Below the pieces are notes generated by a model. That model saw only the letters and a list, made by a program, of their open reading frames with translations, did not search any database and was not told the origin of the DNA. Of a stretch of DNA of 62,155 nt, positions 17,871 through 25,900 are shown piece after piece (position 1 is the stretch's first letter; each line of letters begins with the position of its first letter). The DNA is from an uncultured Clostridia bacterium (lineage in GTDB: Bacteria > Bacillota > Clostridia > Christensenellales > Borkfalkiaceae). The DNA is taken from assembly GCA_947626575.1 (NCBI GenBank), contig CANQSR010000013.1:1-62155 (forward strand). Reading direction: 5' to 3'. A program made the translations under genes and the position numbers.

Positions 17871-18275
17871 TTATAAATTTTGCCGGGTGAAGGAAAGAGG
17901 CAGGAGCATGCCCAAGGTGTAGGTCTCGAAACTGTTCTCGTCGCCGAGATAAATTTTGAAGGACGGGGCGCAAAATTCGGCGAGCATCTGCCTGCACACG
18001 CCGCAGGGCGGGCAGAAACCGCCCTTCTCCCCCGCTTTGCCGCCCACGATCGCGATCGCCTCGAAGGCGCGTTCGCCCTCGCTCACGGCCTTTGCGATCG
18101 CCGTGCGCTCGGCGCAGGAGGTCGGGGAAAAGGCCGCGCTCTCGACGTTGCAACCCGTGAAGATCTTGCCGCTCTTCGTGAGCAGCGCCGCCCCCACGCA
18201 GAAGTGCGAATAGGGCGAATAGGAATTTTCCCGCGCGCGTTGCGCCGCGGTCATGAGCATCTTTCCGTCCGTCAT
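17871..18275 (-). CDS. cdd: Cytidine deaminase
   Basis: The 134-residue enzyme converts cytidine and deoxycytidine to uridine and deoxyuridine, making them substrates for Pdp. Zinc and catalytic motifs are intact: CNVESAAF, TSCAERTAI (Cys and catalytic Glu) and PCGVCRQML. YSPYSHFCVGAAL near the N-terminus is the usual substrate segment. The ATG at 18275 overlaps the deoB stop by four bases (ATGA), with GGGAGG 10 bases upstream. Length matches the homotetrameric bacterial form. Confidence 0.95.
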   Translation of the reverse strand: MTDGKMLMTAAQRARENSYSPYSHFCVGAALLTKSGKIFTGCNVESAAFSPTSCAERTAIAKAVSEGERAFEAIAIVGGKAGEKGGFCPPCGVCRQMLAEFCAPSFKIYLGDENSFETYTLGMLLPLSFTRQNL

Positions 18276-19435
18276 TTTCTCACCGCCTCCCAAAAACTCT
18301 CGCCGCACGTGCTACCTTGCGGCACGCCGAAATAGGCGAGGACCGTCGCGCCGATATCCGCAAAGCTCGCGCGCGTACCCAAATTCACGCCGCCCTTCAC
18401 GCTCTCCCCATAGATGAGCATGGGCGTATATTCGCGGGAATGGTCGGTGGAAGGCGTCGAGGGGTCGCAGCCGTGGTCGGCCGTGACGATCAAAACGTCG
18501 TCCTTCCGCATATCCTTTAAGAACGGCGCCAGAAAACGATCGAACTCCGTCGCCGCCGCCGCGTACCCCGCAACGTCGTTGCGGTGGCCGTATTTCATAT
18601 CGAAGTCCACGAGGTTGACAAAGCACAGGCCCTTGAAATCGCGCGCCTGCATCTCCTTCGTCACCTGCATCCCGTGCGCGTTGGAGACGGTGCGGTTGCT
18701 CTCCGAAAGTCCGTGCCCCGCAAAGATATCATAGATCTTTCCCACCGAGATCGTCTCATAGCCCGCATCCCGAAGAAGGTCGAGCATGGTCGCGGCGGGC
18801 GGGGCGAGGGAAAAATCGTGCCTTCCCGACGTGCGCGTGAAGGGATATTCCCCCGTGAACGGGCGGGCGATGACGCGGCCCACATTGTGGGGCGGCGCGA
18901 GCATCTCCCGCGCGATCTCGCAGTCGCGGTACAGCTCATCGAGGGGTACCATGTCCTCATGCGCGGCCACCTGAAAGACGCTGTCCGCCGAAGTATAGAC
19001 GATGAGCGCGCCCGTTTTCAGGTGTTCGCGGCCGTAGTCGCGGATGACGTCCGTACCCGAATAGGGCTTGTTGCAGATGACCTTTCTGCCCGTCCGCTTT
19101 TCAAATTCGCGGATGACCTCTTGGGGGAAGCCTTGGGGATAGGTCGGAAGCGGCTCCTTCGAGACGATGCCCGCGATCTCCCAATGCCCGATGGTGGTAT
19201 CCTTTCCCGCGGATTTTTCCGCCATCCTCGCATAGCTCGCCAGCGGCGACGCCGTGCCGCCGCCCACGCCGTCGATATTGAAGAGACCCAATTTTTGCAA
19301 ATTGGGGCAGGAAAAAGCGGGATGCGCGCGGATGGCGCCCAACGTGTTACTGCCCTCGTCGTGCCAGCGGCAGGCATCGGGGAGTTCCCCCACGCCGAAG
19401 CTATCGAGGACGATCAAAAACAATCTCTTTGCCAT
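18272..19435 (-). CDS. deoB: Phosphopentomutase
   Basis: The 387-residue enzyme of the alkaline-phosphatase superfamily moves phosphate from C1 to C5 of ribose and deoxyribose. It links the phosphorylases to DeoC and the pentose phosphate pathway. Visible metal-site segments are VLDSFGVGELPDA near the N-terminus with the following SNTLGAI, VTADHGCDPSTPSTDHSRE near residues 320-340, and a C-terminal THE-like GESFWEAV. The length is typical. GGAG lies 6 bases before the ATG. The 35-bp gap after deoD is the largest within the deoC-deoB part of the operon. Confidence 0.96.
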   Translation of the reverse strand: MAKRLFLIVLDSFGVGELPDACRWHDEGSNTLGAIRAHPAFSCPNLQKLGLFNIDGVGGGTASPLASYARMAEKSAGKDTTIGHWEIAGIVSKEPLPTYPQGFPQEVIREFEKRTGRKVICNKPYSGTDVIRDYGREHLKTGALIVYTSADSVFQVAAHEDMVPLDELYRDCEIAREMLAPPHNVGRVIARPFTGEYPFTRTSGRHDFSLAPPAATMLDLLRDAGYETISVGKIYDIFAGHGLSESNRTVSNAHGMQVTKEMQARDFKGLCFVNLVDFDMKYGHRNDVAGYAAAATEFDRFLAPFLKDMRKDDVLIVTADHGCDPSTPSTDHSREYTPMLIYGESVKGGVNLGTRASFADIGATVLAYFGVPQGSTCGESFWEAVRK

Positions 19436-19470
19436 GGTTTTCTCCGTTTTTTTGCACCCCGTCTTGCGGT

Positions 19471-20184
19471 TTACGCCAATTCGAGCGCGATCTTCATCAT
19501 GGCCGTGAAGGTGTTTTGCCGCTCCTCGGCCGTCGTGTTTTCTTCGGGATACAGGAAGCTATCGCTGACGGTGCAGATGCAGAGCGCCTTTTTGCCCGCG
19601 CGGGCGGCGTTGCAATAGAGCGCCGCGCTCTCCATCTCCACGCCAAGAACGCCCATCTTCGCCCACTCCATGCCGCTCGCGGCGTCGTCATAGAACATAT
19701 CCGAAGAGAAGATGTTGCCCACTTTATACCTGACCCCCGCCTCTTCGCACAGCTGTGCGGCCCTCTTCAAGAGGCCGAAATCGGCGATCGGCGCAAAGGT
19801 GCCGGGCAGGTTGTATTGCTTGGCGTAATTGCCGTTGGTGCAGGCGCCCTGCGCGAGAATGATATCGCGCACGTGCAAGTCTTTATCGAAACTCCCGCAC
19901 GAGCCGACGCGGATGATGTTCTCCACGCCATAGAAGTTGAAAAGCTCATAGGAATAGATGCCGATGGAGGGCTGCCCCATGCCCGAAGCCATCACCGAGA
20001 CGCGCTTGCCGCGGTAGAGGCCCGTATAGCCGTTGACGCCCCGCACGTTGTTGACGAGGACGGGGTTTTCGAGAAAGTTTTCGGCGATGAATTTTGCGCG
20101 CAGGGGGTCCCCCGGCATGAGAACGGTCTGCGCAAAGTCGCCGTATTGCGCCGAAATGTGCGGCGTGGGAATATGGTTGCTCAC
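19471..20184 (-). CDS. deoD: Purine-nucleoside phosphorylase, DeoD type
   Basis: The 237-residue enzyme phosphorolyses purine (deoxy)nucleosides to base and pentose-1-phosphate. The hexameric DeoD family is shown by [20 protein letters not shown] at the start, [17 protein letters not shown] and the catalytic SDSF. The start is a GTG at 20184 that overlaps the deoC stop as GTGA, with GGAGG 9 bases upstream. This gives [11 protein letters not shown] and the expected family length. Longer in-frame versions run into deoC and are not supported. The tight overlap implies coupled translation with deoC. Confidence 0.95.
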   Translation of the reverse strand: MSNHIPTPHISAQYGDFAQTVLMPGDPLRAKFIAENFLENPVLVNNVRGVNGYTGLYRGKRVSVMASGMGQPSIGIYSYELFNFYGVENIIRVGSCGSFDKDLHVRDIILAQGACTNGNYAKQYNLPGTFAPIADFGLLKRAAQLCEEAGVRYKVGNIFSSDMFYDDAASGMEWAKMGVLGVEMESAALYCNAARAGKKALCICTVSDSFLYPEENTTAEERQNTFTAMMKIALELA

Positions 20185-20840
20185 AGCAGATGTTCCTCCT
20201 TGGCGATCTTTACGATGCGGGACGTACCTAACCTGTCCGCGCCGAGCGCGATGAAGTCCTCGGCGTCGCGGATGGAGGCGATGCCGCCCGCCGCCTTGAT
20301 CTTCACGTTTTTGCCGACGTGCTTTTTGAAGAGCGCGACGTCCTCCCGCGTGGCCCCCGCCTTGGAGAAGCCCGTGGAGGTCTTGATGAAGTCCGCCTTC
20401 GCGGCGGTGACGATCTCGCACATCCTGATCTTTTCCTCTTCGGTGAGGAGGCAGGTCTCGATGATGACTTTCAGAATTTTTCCGCCGCAGGCCGCCCGCA
20501 CCGCTTCGATCTCGGCCTGTACCTTGTCATAGAGCTTTGCTTTGAGGTCGCCGATGTTGATGACCATATCGATCTCGTCTGCGCCGCAGGCGACGGCGTC
20601 GCGCGTTTCGAATACCTTCGCGGCCGTGGAATGATAGCCGTTGGGGAACCCGATGACCGTGCAGATCGCAACTCTTCCCGCCGCATACCGCTTGGCCTCG
20701 CCCACATAGCAGGGCGGAATGCAGACGGATGCGGTGCCGTATGCGATCCCGTCGTCGATGAGCGCCTTGATATCCTCCCACGTCGCCGTGACGGAGAGCT
20801 GGGTATGGTCGCATTTGCTTAAAATTTCACGGATATCCAT
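20181..20840 (-). CDS. deoC: Deoxyribose-phosphate aldolase
   Basis: The 219-residue class I aldolase splits deoxyribose-5-phosphate into glyceraldehyde-3-phosphate and acetaldehyde, the last step of deoxynucleoside breakdown. Motifs present: CDHTQL near the start, [27 protein letters not shown], the Schiff-base FIKTSTGF and KAAGGI. It is the first gene of a nine-gene operon driven by the promoter at 20873-20901, and GAGGAA lies 5-7 bases before the ATG. No DeoR-type regulator is encoded nearby, so control is probably exerted from elsewhere. Confidence 0.96.
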   Translation of the reverse strand: MDIREILSKCDHTQLSVTATWEDIKALIDDGIAYGTASVCIPPCYVGEAKRYAAGRVAICTVIGFPNGYHSTAAKVFETRDAVACGADEIDMVINIGDLKAKLYDKVQAEIEAVRAACGGKILKVIIETCLLTEEEKIRMCEIVTAAKADFIKTSTGFSKAGATREDVALFKKHVGKNVKIKAAGGIASIRDAEDFIALGADRLGTSRIVKIAKEEHLL

Positions 20841-20872
20841 GATTCTTCCTCACTGAATTTTTATCCAAGTCT

Positions 20873-20901
20873 ATTATAAGCGAAAAATCGGCAATTGTCA
20901 A
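20873..20901 (-). promoter_or_regulatory. Consensus sigma-A promoter of the deo-type operon
   Basis: On the minus strand a perfect TTGACA (20896-20901), a 17-bp spacer and a perfect TATAAT (20873-20878) place the start site near 20866, about 26 bp before the deoC ATG. A promoter this strong would normally be held by a repressor, but I see no clear operator palindrome around it. Confidence 0.9.
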
Positions 20902-20996
20902 TGGAAAAATTACACGAAAACCCCGCGCCGCGGCGAGAAAAATATGCGCCCTGAAAAAAATTTTCTCCGCGTCCCGCCCGCTGTATCGCAGACAGC

Positions 20997-21029
20997 AAAA
21001 GATCCCGCAACGCGTGCGGGATCTTTTTT
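20997..21029. terminator. Rho-independent terminator after the nucleoside-kinase-like gene
   Basis: Arms GATCCCGCA (21001-21009) and TGCGGGATC (21015-21023) enclose a 5-base loop. T6 follows on the plus strand and T4 on the minus strand. It sits 33 bp after the stop of the minus-strand gene at 21062 and insulates the deo promoter from it. Confidence 0.8.
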
Positions 21030-21061
21030 GCGCCATATTGGGTTCCGTTCCCTTTATACCT

Positions 21062-22723
21062 TTATACCTTGAAACAGCTTCCGCCGATAAATTCGCGGAT
21101 GAGCGAATTGCAGGGGATGATCGAATCGTCCTCGATGACGCGGAAATATTTCAGCGTCTTGATGAGGCGGTTGGCGACGAGATATTGCGGGTCCGCGGAA
21201 GTGATCTGCGTCAGCGCCTCCATCGCCTGTTTTTTCAGTACGCAAAGCTCATAGCCGAGGCTCGAATTGAACACATAGTCCGCGTTTTCCTGGTTGGGGT
21301 ATATCCAGCGGAATTCCCCGTTCCGCACCGATTGCCACATATCGATGGTGGAAGCCGCGGGGCAGTTGCGGAACTTCATATCGCGCACGATGCGCCGAAT
21401 GAGCCGCGTGTTCGTGACGGACATCGGCGAATGATTATCGATGTTCAGCTGTGCATGCGGGGCAATGTAGATCTTGAACTTTTGGTGTTTGGGGATGGAC
21501 TTCGTCAGCTTTTCGTTGAGGGCATGGATGCCCTCGATGATGATCGGGACGTTCTGCTCCACCCTGATCGTCTTTCCCCTCTCGCGCTTTCCCGTCTGGA
21601 AGTTGAAGCGGGGGAGCGTCACTTCTTCGCCGTTGATGAGGTCGAAGAGGTCCTTGTTGAACTGCTCGATATCGAGGCAGTTGATATTTTCGAGGTCGAG
21701 TTTTTCCGAAGGCCTTTCCTGTATCTCGCAGATCTTCTCTTTTTCGAAATAGTAGTCGTCGAGCGAAATGGTGACGGGGGCGATCCCGCGCGAGAGAAGT
21801 TCTATCCTGAGGCGGTTGCAGAAGGTGGTCTTTCCGCTCGAACTCGGCCCCGCGATGGCAACGAGGCGCACGTCGCCGATCTCCTTCTCGATGGCGTCGC
21901 CGAGTTCCGCGAGCTGGCGGTTGTGGTAGGCCTCGCACATCTGCACGAATTCCAAAATTTCGCCGCGGTCGATCTTGCGGTTGATATCGTTTACCGTCTG
22001 CACCTGCGTCTTTTCCGCCCAATTATACGCCCTCTGCAACGTTTTGCAGTAGGTCGCCTCCTCTTTGAATTCGGGGATGGTGGCATCCAGATCGTGGCGG
22101 GGATATTGGATGATGATGCCGGGGCTGTAAGGGGCGAGTTTATAGTTGTGGATGCAGCCCGTGGAAGGCACCATATAGCTGTGCAGATAGTTGTAATATT
22201 CCCCGCATTTATAGAGGTGTACCGTCTTTTCGGGGCGGTATTGCAAGATCTCGATCTTATCGTCCAAGTGGAACTTTCTGTAAATTTCCTCCGCCTCTTC
22301 TATGGTCACGGTCACCCTTTCGATGGGAAGATCGGCCTCGATGATGCGCCGCACTTCCTCCGAAATGCGTTCCACCGCCCGCGACATGTTGAAGTTCTTC
22401 GTGAGCGCCTCGCAGGAGATGGAGCGCGAGATGTTATAGAAAAATCTGATCTTGACGTCGGGGAACAGCCTGTAAAAGGCCATCGCGACGATATAGCGGA
22501 GGCTGGCGCTATATACCCGCCCCGCTTCCGCATCGCTGAGGTTGAGAAGGCGGATGGTCATGCCGTCGTTCCTCTCGGAGAGGATATAGCGGAGTTCCTT
22601 GATCTGCGCGCCCACCTGGCATACGACGTGGCTCCGCTTTTCCTTCTCGTCCACGAGGTCCAATACGCGCGTACCCTCCTTTACGGAGAGTTCTTTTCCG
22701 TTGAAATTTACCTTTATCATCAT
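21062..22723 (-). CDS. TGS-domain uridine-kinase-like nucleoside kinase
   Basis: The 553-residue protein combines three parts. There is an N-terminal TGS-like domain (about 1-60). A segment resembling the threonyl-tRNA synthetase second additional domain (about 65-220) has lost the usual HxxxH zinc motif (it reads YSASLRYIVA). A C-terminal uridine-kinase/phosphoribulokinase domain carries P-loop GPSSSGKTT at 292-300, SLDDYY and IIIEGIHALN. Such fusions are common in Firmicutes and annotated as nucleoside kinase, with little biochemistry. The ATG at 22723 is chosen for AAGGGGG seven bases upstream and the normal family start (MIKVNFNGK). Its position next to the deo operon fits nucleoside salvage, although its own promoter and terminator make it a separate unit. 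Confidence 0.9.
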   Translation of the reverse strand: MMIKVNFNGKELSVKEGTRVLDLVDEKEKRSHVVCQVGAQIKELRYILSERNDGMTIRLLNLSDAEAGRVYSASLRYIVAMAFYRLFPDVKIRFFYNISRSISCEALTKNFNMSRAVERISEEVRRIIEADLPIERVTVTIEEAEEIYRKFHLDDKIEILQYRPEKTVHLYKCGEYYNYLHSYMVPSTGCIHNYKLAPYSPGIIIQYPRHDLDATIPEFKEEATYCKTLQRAYNWAEKTQVQTVNDINRKIDRGEILEFVQMCEAYHNRQLAELGDAIEKEIGDVRLVAIAGPSSSGKTTFCNRLRIELLSRGIAPVTISLDDYYFEKEKICEIQERPSEKLDLENINCLDIEQFNKDLFDLINGEEVTLPRFNFQTGKRERGKTIRVEQNVPIIIEGIHALNEKLTKSIPKHQKFKIYIAPHAQLNIDNHSPMSVTNTRLIRRIVRDMKFRNCPAASTIDMWQSVRNGEFRWIYPNQENADYVFNSSLGYELCVLKKQAMEALTQITSADPQYLVANRLIKTLKYFRVIEDDSIIPCNSLIREFIGGSCFKV

Positions 22724-22757
22724 AAAATTTCCCCCTTTCTTTTTGGTTTGGTTTTCC

Positions 22758-22786
22758 ATTGTACAACAAAATCCACTGCTTTGCAA
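22758..22786 (-). promoter_or_regulatory. Sigma-A-type promoter for the nucleoside-kinase-like gene
   Basis: On the minus strand TTGCAA (22781-22786), a 17-bp spacer and TACAAT (22758-22763) predict a start near 22751, leaving a leader of about 28 bases. Confidence 0.75.
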
Positions 22787-22854
22787 TAGATTTTTGTGAA
22801 ATTTTTTATTTTTTCGGGCGATATTTTCGTTTACGCACTGCGCCCGGCGGGCGC

Positions 22855-22887
22855 AAAAAGGGCGCCGCGGAGGACCGCGGCGCCCTT
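22855..22887 (-). terminator. Rho-independent terminator of the repeat-lipoprotein operon
   Basis: Arms GGGCGCCGCGG (22860-22870) and CCGCGGCGCCC (22875-22885) enclose AGGA. On the minus strand five T follow. It lies 35 bp after the stop at 22922. A second smaller hairpin (GGGGGC AAA GCCCCC, 22894-22908) lies between them. Confidence 0.85.
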
Positions 22888-22921
22888 GGGAAGGGGGGCA
22901 AAGCCCCCTCACACATCTTGT

Positions 22922-25900
22922 TTACGCCCCGCCTTCCGTCACGAACAGAACGTAGCGCGCGCCCTCCGCCGCTTCAAGCCGCACGGTATAGCCCGTCTCC
23001 TCGGCGTCGCCCGTCGCGCGGAAGCGGAACGTGCCGTCCTCCGCTTGGTAGCCCTTGGCGTTGCCCACCCACGAATAGTTGCCGTACCCGTTCAGATATC
23101 CGAGCGCGAGCAGGTGGACGAGCTTCCCCTCGCCATCGAAGAACATGTAGGCGAGGTAATTCCTATCTGCGCTCTGGGCGGAGCGGAAGGTATAGGTCTC
23201 GACCTTTGCCGCGGTGACTTTATTTTCCGATAGGGTAAAGGAAATATAGTACCCCATCCCCGCATTGGCGGTTTTTTCGGGGTCGTATTCCACGACCCAG
23301 ACCGCATCGCCCGCGAGCGCATAGCCCGTATCGATGGAGACGACGGCCTTCCCCTCCTTGAACAGGGTGGCGTTGCAGGGCTTGCCGCGCATCTCTTCGA
23401 GGAAACCGTAACCGGGGGTACTCTCCACGTTGCAGTATTCGAGATATTTCACCCCCACCTTGTAGCCGCCGTTGGCCTCCATCAGCTCATAGCGCGAGAA
23501 GGAGAGCAGGGTATAATAGGTATCATATTCGAGGAAGTTGACGGCGTACTTCTCCCCGCCGAAGTCAAATACGATCTCATAGCCGTCGCCATAGCCCACG
23601 CGGTAGGCGTTGACGGTGACGTCCTCACCCGATTTCCTCTCGAACGTGATGGGCGAAGTAAACGACGCGGCGTCATAGAGATAGTGGAACTTGCCGCTGT
23701 AATACGGGCCTTCGAGCGTGATGGGGCCGAACCCGATAAATTCCTTCACGATCATGCCGCCCTTGTGCGCGGCGTCATCCCTGTAATTATCGCGGTAATC
23801 CTGCAACGTGACCGACGTGAAGCCCGCCTTCACGGTGAAGGAACTCGCGCCGCCCGGATGATAATCGAAGGTGAGCGCGTAATCCACGTTCTCATAGGTG
23901 ACGCGGGGCGAAAGGCGGCTATCCGTATAGAAGTTGAGCGTAAAGCCCTCGTACTCCTTTTCCTCAATGACAAAGACGGCATCGAGGTCGTAATTGGACC
24001 CTCTGACGGGCGTAAAGCGGATGGCGGCCTCGATCGGCTCTTTCCCTTCCAGCTCCTCCCCGTCCTCGCCGAAGAGCTGAACGGTCCCCTCCATGGAGAT
24101 CTCGCCGCCGTCCCACAGCGTGTAAGTTTTGCCGTTGTATTCGTAAGTCCCGCCGCCCGTGAACGCAGGAAGAATGCGGTGGATGAACCCGTCCGTCGTG
24201 TAGTCGGTGACATAGGCGTGGACGGCGTTTTCCTCCACGAGGTAATACCCCTGTTCGAGCGTTCCGAGGTAGATGGTGCCGTCGGTGCCGAACGTGATAT
24301 AATCGAGTTGGGGGGTGAAATACACCTGCCCAAAGGAGGAATAATCCTGTATCGTGAACTTGCGGTTCTCGTTATCGAGGATGAGATAGGCCGCGCTCCC
24401 ATAGCGCTCCGTGGCGCTGTTGAAGGTGAAATCGAGGAAGCATTTTTCTTCGTCCACCATGTAATAATAGCCGTCGCCCGCAAAGCCGCGGTCCGCGGTG
24501 TAGAGCGTGCCGAGGCCGTAACCGTCCAAGACGAGTACGTTCCAATCGTCGTCCACGTAATACCCGTACGTGGCGGCGTCATAGATGACGCAGGCATACA
24601 GGTTGGAGTTCTCGTAATAGATGAGCGTGGCGCGGTATTCGCCGTACTTATATTGGTCGTTGAAGCTCGCCGTGATGAGCAGTTCGGGGAGCGCGGGGTC
24701 GATCACGGTGTAGTAGCCCGTCCGCTCGTCGCGGCCGTTGGTGGCGGTGAGACCGCCGCGGCCGTCGAACGTGACGATGAACCCGCCGATCATCGCATAA
24801 CTGCTGTCCACGAGGTAGTAATTGCCGTATGCCGCATCGAGCGGATAGACGCGGTCCCCGCTCAGTTCGAAGTATCTCCCGCCGCTCTCGCCCGTAAAAT
24901 AGACGACGGAGAGCGAACTCGCCGCATATGTGCCGCGCTCGGCCCTGCCGTTTTCCGTGTATTCGGCGCGGAAGAAACCGTCCAAAACAAGCGAACCCGC
25001 ATCCGAGACGTATTCGCCCGCGTACTGCCCGTCATAGATGAAGTAGACGGGCGTGGTGCTTCCCCCCGCGCCGGGCATCAAAAAGATCACGAAGCGGAAA
25101 CGCTCCTCCCCGCCGATGGAGAGCGAATACACGGTATCGCCGAACACCGTCTTATCCGCTTCCGCATAGGCCGCGCGTTGCCATGCGCCGTCGCCGTGGT
25201 CGTCGTTGTAGACGGCGTTGTTCTGTCCGTCGAGGACGAGATCCACCGCATACCTGCCCTGTGCGAGGTCCTCGTCATAGAAATAGAAGTAAAGCTCCTG
25301 CTCGGCGATCTGCACCTGCATGGCCGAGAGCTTGCCGTCGTCCGCCGTCGCGATCAGAAATTCCAGCGTGGCGCGGTTGCCCGAAGCGTCGCCATAAACG
25401 AATATTGCGCTGTCGTTGGAGAAATACCCGCCCGTGTTGCGCTCGAAACTCCCCTCGGTGACCTGCCCGTTCCGGAACAGCAGCGAGCCGACGCCCGTCA
25501 GCGAGGGATAGCGGTTGGCCCACAGCGTGCCGCCGTCGGTCAAGGCGATCTCGTCGTAATAGGCCTCCCCGTTGTATTTGAGCGTGACATAGACGCCGTG
25601 CGGTTTGAAATCTTCCATGCCGATGACGGCCGTGGTATAGAACACGAGTTCGCGCGGCGTCTCGTCCCCGAAGCCCTGTATGGCTTCGGTGCGCGTGAAC
25701 GTATAGAGCGTGTAGCCGTTTCCGAGCGCTTCGCTCTCCACCGTCCCCCTTGCGCCGAGCAGAACGGTATCTCCGTTATCGTGCGTCACATAGACCTCGG
25801 CGCGGCCGTCGCCGTATAAGACGACGAGCGGATAATCGAGCGCATCGCTCAAACGGTAATACTCGACGTAATCCTCCTGCTCTTCGAGGAGCGAGAAAGT

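Noticed and set aside
14790..17876. 1028-codon plus-strand frame
   Set aside because: It is antisense to pdp and the 5'-nucleotidase, both with full sets of family motifs.
19471..20421. Longer DeoD starting at 20421
   Set aside because: The extra 79 codons overlap deoC in another frame with Arg/Gly/His-rich sequence. The GTG at 20184 has a ribosome site and gives the family length.
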